A DNA stretch of 64,000 bases from Candidatus Saccharibacteria bacterium UBA3218. Its GTDB lineage: Bacteria > Patescibacteriota > Saccharimonadia > Saccharimonadales > Saccharimonadaceae. Position 1 is the stretch's first letter, and every line of letters starts with the position of its first letter. Below, one piece after another: positions 17,991-25,877 of this stretch. The DNA lies in NCBI GenBank assembly GCA_002363125.1, contig DEWE01000008.1, forward strand, positions 39,770 through 103,769, written 5' to 3'. A program made the position numbers and the translations under genes. The notes beneath the pieces were generated by a model, which made no database searches, was not told the origin of the DNA, and worked only from the letters and a program-made list of their open reading frames with translations.

Positions 17991-19649
17991 ATGGAAAAAA
18001 ATAAATCAATTGATGGGCTTTCCTCTCGTCGCTCTAAAAAAGCGACAAATACCAATACAAAAAAAACTTTCCCTCAGAAAAAGCCCGCGAAAACCACTAA
18101 GTCAACCAAAATCACCGTAGAAGAGCCCACAAATAAAGATGTGCCAACCGATAAAATAATAGCCGAAGAGTCTTCGGTCAAAGTGTCTTCAAAACTAGCC
18201 GTCGACGCCAACGAAGATTTTCTTAAGCCCACTCAAGTCTTTGATTTTGACGAAAAAAGTGGCGACCTTATAGCTGCAAAAGATATCGATAAGAAAAAGA
18301 ACAAAAAAGAAAAGAAAGAAAAAAAACAGAAAAAACCAATGTCGAAAAAACGCAAAATCATCACCTGGACGGCGTTAATTATTGTTTTTATATTAATAGG
18401 TGGAGTAATTTGGTTTATTATTTGGGGTAATGATATTATTGCAAAAATTACTGGCGGACAAGGCAACGTACTTGATCTCGTCAAATTTATTGAACCCACT
18501 TATGAACCATTAAAAACCGACGCTAACGGTCGCACCAATATTCTGGCTTTCGGTACTAGCGGCTACAACATGGAAGGCGACGAAGGCGATGGTATCCATG
18601 ATGGTGCACAACTTACGGATTCTATTATGGCAATAAGCCTAGATCAAGAAACTGGTGACGTAGCCATGTTGTCCCTTCCTCGCGATCTCAAAGCCTCCCC
18701 TACCTGTACAGCCACTGGCAAAATCAACGAAGTCTACTGGTGTAATAATATGCATGGTGAAGATGAAGCTGCCGGGGCCACTGCCCTCATGACTGAAGTT
18801 GGCGATATATTAGGATTAGATTTTCAGTATTATGCCCATTTAAACTGGGGATCATTAGTGCAGATTGTCAATATTTTGGATGGTATTAATATAACCCTAG
18901 ACGAGGATATAAGTGATTATTACTATACCGAAGCCGTCTTTGAAGCTGGAGTAACCTACACAATAAACGGTGAAGAAGCCCTTGGCCTAGCTCGTGCTCG
19001 TCATGGTACTACCAGCGGAGATTTCTCCCGTGGCGCTTCTCAACAAAAAATCTTAATTGGTATTAAAGAAAAAATCCTCGAAAAAGACTTTTCTATTTCA
19101 GATTTATTAAACCTCGCCACTACACTTGGCGACAATCTTCGTACTAATTTCTCAGTTGATGAACTAAAAACCTTTGCACATCTTGCCTCTACTTTAGATT
19201 TTGACAGTATGCGTCAAGTCTCTCTTATCGAACCAGAACGCCTCGTGACTACCGGCAATATAAATGGTATTTCTTACGTCTTACCGTCTGCTGGTGTTGG
19301 CAACTACGGCGATATTCAAGAATATGTCGCCAGGATGTTCTCTAGTGATCCACGTATCTACGAAGATTATACTATTCTAGTGCTAAACGCTACTGAAACA
19401 TCTGGCCTAGCCTCCGCCGAAGAAACAAAATTAGAAGAAGATGGTTACTACAATATCTATATAGACGACGCCCCAGAAAGCGAGTACGAAGAAGGATATA
19501 CCTTATACACTCTTACAAACAATGCTCCGGGTGTCCAAAAACTCCTTTCCGAAAAATACAACACCACCGCAAAACCTCTCGAAGACCTCCCCACCAACAT
19601 TCCTACAGACTACGACTTCATATTAATAATCAACACCTCAGCAGAATAG
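17991..19649 (+). CDS. LytR-CpsA-Psr (LCP) family protein with LytR_C domain
   Basis: 552 residues. A long charged cytoplasmic N-terminus (about 1-120, very Lys-rich) precedes one membrane helix (about 122-145). The LCP domain follows with DGAQLTDSIMAISLD, LSLPRDLKA and ARARHGTTSGDFSRGASQQKIL, which carry the conserved Arg/Asp residues for polyprenyl-pyrophosphate binding. The C-terminal 110 residues resemble LytR_C (ILVLNATETSGLA). LCP proteins attach undecaprenyl-linked glycans to peptidoglycan, so this is the likely anchoring enzyme for the polymer made at 1-14775. Its last codons lie in the outer arm of a large inverted repeat. Confidence 0.9.
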   Translation: MEKNKSIDGLSSRRSKKATNTNTKKTFPQKKPAKTTKSTKITVEEPTNKDVPTDKIIAEESSVKVSSKLAVDANEDFLKPTQVFDFDEKSGDLIAAKDIDKKKNKKEKKEKKQKKPMSKKRKIITWTALIIVFILIGGVIWFIIWGNDIIAKITGGQGNVLDLVKFIEPTYEPLKTDANGRTNILAFGTSGYNMEGDEGDGIHDGAQLTDSIMAISLDQETGDVAMLSLPRDLKASPTCTATGKINEVYWCNNMHGEDEAAGATALMTEVGDILGLDFQYYAHLNWGSLVQIVNILDGINITLDEDISDYYYTEAVFEAGVTYTINGEEALGLARARHGTTSGDFSRGASQQKILIGIKEKILEKDFSISDLLNLATTLGDNLRTNFSVDELKTFAHLASTLDFDSMRQVSLIEPERLVTTGNINGISYVLPSAGVGNYGDIQEYVARMFSSDPRIYEDYTILVLNATETSGLASAEETKLEEDGYYNIYIDDAPESEYEEGYTLYTLTNNAPGVQKLLSEKYNTTAKPLEDLPTNIPTDYDFILIINTSAE

Positions 19650-19805
19650 TTTTATAGCAGCGGGACTTGTTTGTTGTAATTTTAGCAACATAGGTCAAGA
19701 AAAATCTCCTTATTTTTGGGAGATTTTTCGTTGCTAAGTTGACAAAATTACAACAAACAAATCTGGCCTAAATCTATTATGCTGCTATAAAACTATTCTG
19801 CTGAG
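19637..19805. repeat. 169-bp nested quasi-palindrome spanning the ends of two convergent genes
   Basis: The outer arms are a perfect 25-bp inverted repeat (19637-19661 and 19781-19805). A second perfect 17-bp pair lies inside (19667-19683 and 19744-19760), then AGCAAC/GTTGCT, then a terminator hairpin. Both convergent genes end inside the outer arms, so both proteins finish with Ser-Ala-Glu-stop encoded by the same sequence. Confidence 0.9.
19700..19728. terminator. Bidirectional intrinsic terminator between the LCP gene and jag
   Basis: A 10-bp perfect stem (AAAAATCTCC / GGAGATTTTT) has T-runs on both strands. It lies at the centre of the nested palindrome and serves both convergent genes. 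Confidence 0.85.
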
Positions 19806-20257
19806 ACCTTGCTGATTATTAGCTTTCGTTCTCTCCCTTCCCCCTCAGAATGAGTCTCTATATCTGAATAATCACCGGCTAACTTGTGTACCACGCGCCT
19901 ATCAGCCGCATTAAGGTTTATTTCCATTGGCTCACCAGTGCGACGTACTTTTGCAATCCATCCTTCTGCCTTTTCAGCAATCCTATCAGCCCTCTGACGC
20001 TTATAATTAGCCACATCCACATTTACTCTCGTTACTTCAGCCTCTTTTGATACTAAAGCCATCGAAACTATATGCTGAAGAGCCCTTAAATTATCTGCAT
20101 TCTTACCAATTAAAAGTGAGTTAAGTGAAGTAGACGGCACAGAAAGCTGTATTACCTCATCATCAATCGTAGAATTCACGGCCACATTTATACCAAAGAA
20201 ACTCAGCAGATCCTCCAGATATCTTGCTGCAAATCTAATTGATTCGTCTTTATTCAT
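19793..20257 (-). CDS. jag: Jag/KhpB RNA-binding protein (KH and R3H domains)
   Basis: 154 residues. The KH domain has LIGKNADNLRALQHIVS (the GxxG-like loop) and the R3H domain has MNLNAADRRVVHKLAGD. The N-terminal Jag_N domain of larger homologues is absent. The gene follows yidC, the usual order rpmH-rnpA-yidC-jag next to the origin. KhpB/Jag binds RNA and affects cell elongation in Gram-positives. The C-terminal SAE is contributed by the shared inverted repeat. Confidence 0.9.
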   Translation of the reverse strand: MNKDESIRFAARYLEDLLSFFGINVAVNSTIDDEVIQLSVPSTSLNSLLIGKNADNLRALQHIVSMALVSKEAEVTRVNVDVANYKRQRADRIAEKAEGWIAKVRRTGEPMEINLNAADRRVVHKLAGDYSDIETHSEGEGRERKLIISKVSAE

Positions 20258-20260
20258 ATT

Positions 20261-21373
20261 TTATCTCCTTTTCTTTTTAATATCTTTCGCGGAGATTCTT
20301 GTAATTTTTGTTCCTGTTTTTTTATTTTCGACCACTTCGGCCTCTTTTATATTTCTAAGCTCTTTTAAGACTGCTCTATCAGTTGTTGCATCAATTTCCG
20401 CATCAACTTTCTTTAACACTATTTTTTGTTGCAATATCGTAATGATGTTACTGAGGAAATAATAAAACGCCAATGCGCCATTAAGATTAAACATAATAAT
20501 AAACATCATAATTGGCATCATTGCAGACATCTGTCCAGTCGTCATACTACTAATTTCAGACTCGTCAATCTCCTTACCTTCTTTTGCCTCTCTCAAAATG
20601 TCACGGAATTTTTTCTTCTTTTCAGATTTACCGGAAGGCATCTGCTGTTTTGTGGCCCAATATTGCACCACCGAAGCCATCACTGCACATACCAATATAA
20701 ACAATGCGCTCCAGGAAAACTTTCCCATCAAGGCATCACTAGCTTTCACATTAAGATTAATCACTCCAAATAGTTGTGGCTGAAAATCATAGAGCGCCTG
20801 TTTTTCCTCAACACTCATTTCTGTATCGCTATAATGTTCTAGATACTTTGCTTGTTTTTCTTCTAAAATCTTAATTTCAGACCCCTCGTATGCCACAATA
20901 CCATATGCACGATTCATTAGATTATCTTGTGGTAAAGGCGTTGCAATTACTCTAATTGCTGAAAAAATTGCAATAAATATCGGGAGCTGGATAATTAATG
21001 TCACAATCGAAGCAAATGGCTTTACATTGTATCTCTTATAAAGATCCATGGTTTGTAAAGATTCCAATTGTTTATTCCCTTTGCAATTTTTCTTAATCTG
21101 AGTTAATTCCGGCTGAATCTTCCTAATCAATTTTGTTTGATTAAGCTGCCTCTTAGTTAACGGGAACATCAAAAGTTTTACTAAAACCGTAAAAATGATA
21201 ATCGCCAAACCAAAATCATGCACCAAATTAAATATTACAAACAATATATTTACAATTGGTCTCACCACGATTAAATCAATCAAATTAAATGGACTACCAG
21301 TAATGATCGATCCAATTACAAATAAAATAAATATCCCCCAATAGATATACTTTTTCACACTCTTTTTGTCCAT
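20261..21373 (-). CDS. yidC: YidC/Oxa1 family membrane protein insertase
   Basis: 370 residues. The core YidC2 fold runs from about residue 40, with VHDFGLAIIIFTVLVKLLMFPLTKRQL and then the cytoplasmic hairpin LIRKIQPELTQIKKNC. Later helices are QLPIFIAIFSAIRV and MMPIMMFIIMFNLNGALAFYYFLSN. The positively charged groove Arg/Lys typical of YidC lies in the first core helix region. There is an extra cytoplasmic loop (KSEKKKKFRDILREAKEG) and a basic tail. It inserts membrane proteins with or without SecYEG. There is no lipobox-type signal. Confidence 0.95.
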   Translation of the reverse strand: MDKKSVKKYIYWGIFILFVIGSIITGSPFNLIDLIVVRPIVNILFVIFNLVHDFGLAIIIFTVLVKLLMFPLTKRQLNQTKLIRKIQPELTQIKKNCKGNKQLESLQTMDLYKRYNVKPFASIVTLIIQLPIFIAIFSAIRVIATPLPQDNLMNRAYGIVAYEGSEIKILEEKQAKYLEHYSDTEMSVEEKQALYDFQPQLFGVINLNVKASDALMGKFSWSALFILVCAVMASVVQYWATKQQMPSGKSEKKKKFRDILREAKEGKEIDESEISSMTTGQMSAMMPIMMFIIMFNLNGALAFYYFLSNIITILQQKIVLKKVDAEIDATTDRAVLKELRNIKEAEVVENKKTGTKITRISAKDIKKKRR

Positions 21374-21374
21374 T

Positions 21375-21725
21375 CTACTTATTATAACACACCTTGGCCT
21401 CAGCTACCAACTCACCCAACATCTTCTCTAATTCACTAAATGGTAGCTTCATTAAATCTTTTGAATACACTACAAAAATATAATCATATTTTTTTGGTAT
21501 ATTCTCAAAATTAATCCTTAGAGCCTCATAAATTCTTCGCCTAATCCGATTTCTCCCCACTGCAGTTTTCTCAACCTTCTTAGACACTACTACGGCTAAG
21601 CGTGTAAAACCTTTCGTATTCTCAGCAAAAACCAAAGACATCTTCGGTTTACGAATCGTCTTCCCTTTTTGATAAACATATCTCACTCCACCTCGTGAGT
21701 GAAAACGATATTTTTTGCTAAGCAT
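21375..21725 (-). CDS. rnpA: Ribonuclease P protein component
   Basis: 116 residues. The RNR signature is present as VGRNRIRRRIYEALR, and the N-terminus RFHSRGGVRYVYQKGK fits the family. It is the protein subunit for tRNA 5' processing. It begins at ATG 21725, 9 bases after its own TATAAT, so it can be transcribed independently of rpmH. Confidence 0.95.
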   Translation of the reverse strand: MLSKKYRFHSRGGVRYVYQKGKTIRKPKMSLVFAENTKGFTRLAVVVSKKVEKTAVGRNRIRRRIYEALRINFENIPKKYDYIFVVYSKDLMKLPFSELEKMLGELVAEAKVCYNK

Positions 21726-21734
21726 AATATATAT

Positions 21735-21743
21735 ATTATATCA
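21735..21743 (-). promoter_or_regulatory. Extended -10 (TGATATAAT) of rnpA
   Basis: On the minus strand this TATAAT lies 9 bases before ATG 21725, just downstream of the rpmH hairpin. It gives rnpA-yidC-jag a separate, almost leaderless promoter. Confidence 0.7.
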
Positions 21744-21765
21744 AATAAGCCCCGGAGGGCTTATT
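21744..21765 (-). terminator. Terminator-like hairpin after rpmH
   Basis: AATAAGCCC/GGGCTTATT forms a perfect 9-bp stem with a 4-base loop, placed right after the rpmH stop codon. Only a weak T-run follows, so some read-through into rnpA is possible. Confidence 0.7.
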
Positions 21766-21768
21766 AAG

Positions 21769-21906
21769 TTAAGCAGTTAATCTTGCACGACCTTTGAGTC
21801 TACGACGGGCTAAAACCTTGCGTCCATTTTTTGTAGCATTTCTTTTCATAAAACCATGCTCAACTTTGCGTTGCCTTTTATGTGGCTGATATGTACGTTT
21901 TGGCAT
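21769..21906 (-). CDS. rpmH: 50S ribosomal protein L34
   Basis: 45 residues. The minus strand reads from ATG 21906 to TAA 21769-21771 and starts [19 protein letters not shown], continuing with [21 protein letters not shown]. This is the complete and highly conserved L34 sequence. It is the first gene left of the dnaA region, the classical origin arrangement, and is transcribed away from dnaA. Confidence 0.97.
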   Translation of the reverse strand: MPKRTYQPHKRQRKVEHGFMKRNATKNGRKVLARRRLKGRARLTA

Positions 21907-22132
21907 ATTATTCCTTAAATTTTAATTTATTTCAAATTCTTTATATAGTATAACTCATTTTTCCACAATTTTCAAGAAGTTTTCCACACTATAAACAGAT
22001 AATCGCATCTTCTTGTGGAAAAAACCTTATCTGTTAATTTAAAAATATATTATATAACATTTTTACCCTTAAAAACCTGTGGAAAACTTTTATTTCCGTG
22101 CTATAATACAACAAAAGGAGGCCCAAAATTCT
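21907..22132. other. Candidate replication origin, rpmH-dnaA intergenic region
   Basis: A very AT-rich 226-bp gap contains four TTTTCCACA-type DnaA boxes, one mismatch from TTATCCACA: plus at 21959 and 21980, minus at 22014 and 22078. An inverted repeat AACAGATAA (near 21994 and 22027) brackets one box. An A/T-only stretch near 22036-22056 could unwind. The dnaA promoter lies at its right end. Box clusters next to dnaA mark oriC in many bacteria. Confidence 0.7.
22099..22107 (+). promoter_or_regulatory. Extended -10 (TGCTATAAT) of dnaA
   Basis: TGC then TATAAT. A leader of about 20 bases contains AAAGGAGG (22115-22122) before ATG 22133. A DnaA box (22078-22086) lies just upstream, suggesting autoregulation. 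Unlike most operon heads here, dnaA is not leaderless. Confidence 0.75.
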
Positions 22133-23491
22133 ATGTATGATGTCTGGAAAAACGTACTTGCCGAAATCGAACAGCAAATATCCACTGCTAATTTTTCAAC
22201 CTGGTTTCAAGATACCTCTCTTTTATCTACAGATAATGGAGAAATTAAAATCGGCGTCAAAAACTCCTTTTATGTTAAACAGCTTCGTAATCGTTATCTA
22301 GATATTATTAAAACCGCTCTTACTAATAATAATATACCAATTACTAGCGTGGACTTCGAAGTTCAATCTAGCGCAAAATCAAAAGTTCGCCCCCGCGAAG
22401 TTGTTGCTAGTGATAATCTAGTAAAATCCCGTGTCAAAAAAATCAAAAACGACCTAGAAAACAACACATCAGACACTGGCTTAAATAGTAAATATACTTT
22501 AGATAATTTTGTCGTCGGATCAAATAACGACCTAGCTGTTTCTGCCGCACGTAGTATTATAGATTCACCAGGCGACCGCTATAACCCATTTTTCCTATAT
22601 GGTGGACCTGGTCTTGGTAAAACCCACCTCGTCCAAGCTATCGGTAATGAGTTATTAAAAAAGAACCCAAATCTTAAGATTTTCTACACCCCGATCTCGC
22701 ATTTTTATTCAGATTTTATTGATGCAGTCAAATTAGGTAAAGGTAAAGAATTTAATCATAAATTCCGTAAACTAGACGTCCTTATTATTGATGATTTTCA
22801 GTTTATCGTCGGTAAAGAAAAATCTCAAGAAGAATTCTTTAATATTTTTAATGATCTTTATCAATTAAATAAACAAATTATTGTCACTAGTGATCGTCTA
22901 CCTTCACAAATTAAATCTGTAGACGAACGCCTCGCTTCTCGTCTTACCTGGGCTGGTGCTTTTGATCTTCAACTTCCAAAATTCGAAGATAAATGCGCTA
23001 TTCTTCGTGCTAAAGCCGAAATTATGGGTGCCGAAATCGAACCGGAAGCTATCGAATATATCGCTGAAAACGTCAACACCAACATCCGTGATCTTGAAGG
23101 TGAATTTTCTACTATATTATTAATGTCTGAAGTTCGCGGCCTTACCCCTCTAGAGCTTATTGAAAATGGATCTATAAATGTCAATAAATCCTCCAAGCTT
23201 CGCCCAATATCCTCAAAACAAATCGTCGAAAAAGTCGCCAAATATTATAATTTACCAGTTAAGGAAATGTGTGGTAAATCTCGTGTCACTAATATTAAAA
23301 CCGCTCGTCAAATCGCGATGTTCTTATTATCCAAAGAACTAAATTTAAGTACTAATAAAATCGCAAGTGAAGTTGGGGTAAAAGATCACACTACTGTAAT
23401 GCATGGTGTTAAAAAGATCGAAAATGATCTTAAATTAAACTTCACTCTTCGTGATCAAATTGAAGAGATTAAGGAAAAAATCTATGGCTAA
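22133..23491 (+). CDS. dnaA: Chromosomal replication initiator protein DnaA
   Basis: 452 residues from ATG 22133, which has a strong Shine-Dalgarno site; an upstream in-frame ATG at 22079 precedes the promoter. Domain I begins MYDVWKNVLAEIEQQ. AAA+ Walker A GGPGLGKTHL lies near residue 160, and Walker B is LDVLIIDDFQF. The domain IV box-binding signature is KDHTTVMHGVKKIEND. All key motifs are present and the length is typical. It unwinds oriC and loads the helicase. Confidence 0.98.
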   Translation: MYDVWKNVLAEIEQQISTANFSTWFQDTSLLSTDNGEIKIGVKNSFYVKQLRNRYLDIIKTALTNNNIPITSVDFEVQSSAKSKVRPREVVASDNLVKSRVKKIKNDLENNTSDTGLNSKYTLDNFVVGSNNDLAVSAARSIIDSPGDRYNPFFLYGGPGLGKTHLVQAIGNELLKKNPNLKIFYTPISHFYSDFIDAVKLGKGKEFNHKFRKLDVLIIDDFQFIVGKEKSQEEFFNIFNDLYQLNKQIIVTSDRLPSQIKSVDERLASRLTWAGAFDLQLPKFEDKCAILRAKAEIMGAEIEPEAIEYIAENVNTNIRDLEGEFSTILLMSEVRGLTPLELIENGSINVNKSSKLRPISSKQIVEKVAKYYNLPVKEMCGKSRVTNIKTARQIAMFLLSKELNLSTNKIASEVGVKDHTTVMHGVKKIENDLKLNFTLRDQIEEIKEKIYG

Positions 23492-23741
23492 TTATTTTGT
23501 GGAAAACCAGTGTAAAAATATCTGCAAATCTTTGTGTAATTCTTGCGCAATTTTTTGTGCATATTTTTACAAAAAGCATTGTTTTTGTGTAAAAAATCCT
23601 TTATTCACAAACTTTTCCCACTTTTCCCACCACATTTTAAACAAATCAAAACTCTCTATTAAATACTTATTTTTCCACTATTCCACAATGCCTACTATTA
23701 CAATTACTAAATATTTATAAAATTAAAAGAAAGGAGAATTT
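23492..23741. other. dnaA-dnaN intergenic region with further DnaA-box-like sites
   Basis: A 250-bp AT-rich gap. TGTGGAAAA at 23498 matches the boxes upstream of dnaA, and TATTCCACA (23679) and TTTTCCACT (23671) are weaker. Repeated TTTGTGTAA-like and TTTTCCCAC-like words fill the middle. It may be part of a bipartite origin, or the dnaN regulatory region. The dnaN Shine-Dalgarno AAAGGAG lies at the right end. Confidence 0.55.
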
Positions 23742-24842
23742 ATGAAAATTAAAGTCACACAAGAAAAATTAAGTAAAGCTTTAAATAATGTTAGTCGTGT
23801 AGCTATAGGAAAAGTTACACTCCCAATCTTAAATAATGTATTAATTAGAGTGGATAATAAAAAAGTATCTCTAGTTACAACTAATCTAGATATGGCGATC
23901 ATAGATTTTCTCCCAGTATCTAGTTCTGAAGATGGTGTAATTACTGTACCAGCAAAACTACTTGCAGAATTTGTTTCTAATCTTCCAAAAGGTGAAACTA
24001 TAGAAATTTCTTCGAAGGGCGCAAAAGTCACAATTAGTGCCGGAAAATATTCTTCAACTATTAATGGTGTAGTCGCAGATGACTTTCCAGAGTTACCAGA
24101 AATAAATGAAAAAACCGCAGTTACATATAAAATCAGCGTAGATGAATTCAAAAATAGCGTTGGTCAAGTTATTATTGCGAGCTCAAATGATCTTACTCGC
24201 CCAGCTTTAACTGGAGTTTATTTTAATACTATTAAAGACACCTTAGCTATCGCCTCAACTGATGGTTATCGTTTAGCCGAGAAAAAACTAATTACTGGTG
24301 TTAAAAGTGAAGTAAAAGCTATAGTCCCATCAAATTCACTTCAAGAAGTACTCCGCTCAATAAGTGATGAAATGGAAGAGGTAGAGATTTCCTTCAATGA
24401 AGACTTAGTGCGTTTTCGTATGGGCGAAGTAGAAATTATTTCAAAATTAATTGATGCGAGTTTCCCAGATTATCAAAAACTAATTCCAAAAGATAATAAT
24501 ATAAAAGTGGTTTTAGATCGTGAAGAATTAATGCGTGTCACTAGACTTGCAGCACTTTTCGCCCGCTCAGTAGGAGGATCTATTATTTGTGAAACCGTGG
24601 CCCCAGATATTTTCTCAGTAAAGTCTATTGCTAATGAATTTGGTGAAAATGATTCAAAAATAGAGACCAAAGTAGATAAAGAAGGAAAAGTTAACTTAAA
24701 TTCCCGTTTCCTTATTGATGCCTTAAATGCTTTAGAGGAAAAGGAACTAGAATTTAGTTTTTCAGACCGTATCGCTCCAATTATTGTTAAAAATAAAAAG
24801 AATAATAATTACACCCATATAATAATGCCACTAAACTCATGA
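23742..24842 (+). CDS. dnaN: DNA polymerase III beta subunit (sliding clamp)
   Basis: 366 residues with the three-domain clamp layout. The N-terminus is MKIKVTQEKLSKALNNVSRV. Domain 2 is marked by LTRPALTGVYFNT, and the hydrophobic cleft region STDGYRLAEKKL is conserved. The end HIIMPLNS corresponds to the usual MP(M/I)R-like tail. It tethers the polymerase to DNA. It overlaps recF by 4 bases (ATGA). Confidence 0.96.
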   Translation: MKIKVTQEKLSKALNNVSRVAIGKVTLPILNNVLIRVDNKKVSLVTTNLDMAIIDFLPVSSSEDGVITVPAKLLAEFVSNLPKGETIEISSKGAKVTISAGKYSSTINGVVADDFPELPEINEKTAVTYKISVDEFKNSVGQVIIASSNDLTRPALTGVYFNTIKDTLAIASTDGYRLAEKKLITGVKSEVKAIVPSNSLQEVLRSISDEMEEVEISFNEDLVRFRMGEVEIISKLIDASFPDYQKLIPKDNNIKVVLDREELMRVTRLAALFARSVGGSIICETVAPDIFSVKSIANEFGENDSKIETKVDKEGKVNLNSRFLIDALNALEEKELEFSFSDRIAPIIVKNKKNNNYTHIIMPLNS

Positions 24843-25843
24843 TAATTAAATCTATAAAATTATTTAATTTTCGTAACCACGCTAAATATGAATTAATTTG
24901 CGATAATAATACATCGTTAATTATTGGTGAGAATGGTAGTGGAAAAACCTCAGTACTTGAAGCTATTTATATTTTAACTAATGGTAAAAGTTTTCGCGCC
25001 ACTGACCCAGAGATCATTAAAAGAGACGCTGATTTTTACCGTGCAGAGCTAGAATATATTAATGGTGAAATAAATATAGTTACCTACGATGGCTCCAAAA
25101 AAACTTTTTTAGTTTCCAATAAAAAAACCTCTAGATTACCAAAAAAGAACAAATATCCAGTTATACTTTTTCAGCCATCCGACCTTAATCTTATTAGTCA
25201 TTCCCCATCCCGCCGTCGCGATTATTTCGATCGCATTTTTAGTCAATTTGACGAAAATTATTCCACAAGTTTACATAAGTATGAAAAAGCCCTCAAGCAA
25301 CGCAATGAACTTCTTAAAAATCCCAACCTTACAAAAGAAACAGTTTTCTCCTGGAATATCTTACTTTCAAAATACGGTATAGACCTATATAATCTTCGCC
25401 AAAAATTTATCGATGAAATCAATAATAAGCTCACTGATGTTTATCGCTCAATTGCAGATAATAAAGATGAAATAAAAATCATTTACAAAACCGATATTAC
25501 AGATAAAGATGATAATAAATATTTAAAAATTTTAGAAAATAACTTTGAAAAAGATTTATATTTAGGGCACACTAGTTTTGGTATTCATCGTGACGATTAT
25601 ATTTTTGAGTTTAACCATAAACCTGCCGACGGCTCAGCCTCGCGCGGTGAATCTAGATCTATTATTTTAGCCCTTAAATTTATTGAAGCAGACTTAATTT
25701 ATCAAAAAACCAATCTAAAACCGATTATATTACTAGATGATGTGTTTTCTGAGCTTGATGAGTCCCGCCGTAAATGTTTGGTAAAGAATTTTAAAGATAA
25801 TCAAGTTATTATTACTAGTGTAGAAAATATAAAGGCAAAATAA
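24839..25843 (+). CDS. recF: DNA replication and repair protein RecF
   Basis: 334 residues, SMC-like ATPase. Walker A is GENGSGKTS near residues 30-38. FQPSDLNLI and SPSRRRDYFDR are RecF family blocks. The signature-like SRGESRSIILALKF and Walker B PIILLDDVFSELDESR are present. It loads RecA at gaps with RecO and RecR. It is co-translated with dnaN, the standard dnaA-dnaN-recF order. Slightly shorter than typical (about 360). Confidence 0.93.
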   Translation: MIIKSIKLFNFRNHAKYELICDNNTSLIIGENGSGKTSVLEAIYILTNGKSFRATDPEIIKRDADFYRAELEYINGEINIVTYDGSKKTFLVSNKKTSRLPKKNKYPVILFQPSDLNLISHSPSRRRDYFDRIFSQFDENYSTSLHKYEKALKQRNELLKNPNLTKETVFSWNILLSKYGIDLYNLRQKFIDEINNKLTDVYRSIADNKDEIKIIYKTDITDKDDNKYLKILENNFEKDLYLGHTSFGIHRDDYIFEFNHKPADGSASRGESRSIILALKFIEADLIYQKTNLKPIILLDDVFSELDESRRKCLVKNFKDNQVIITSVENIKAK

Positions 25844-25862
25844 TTTATAACAGATAGACACG

Positions 25863-25871
25863 TGTTATAAT
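25863..25871 (+). promoter_or_regulatory. Extended -10 (TGTTATAAT), leaderless gene
   Basis: The -10 hexamer ends exactly 6 bases before ATG 25878, and no ribosome-binding site is present. Confidence 0.8.
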
Positions 25872-25877
25872 GAACCC

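Noticed and set aside
23723..24151. 142-codon minus-strand frame opposite dnaN
   Set aside because: Antisense shadow of a well-conserved gene; no start signal and no recognisable domain.
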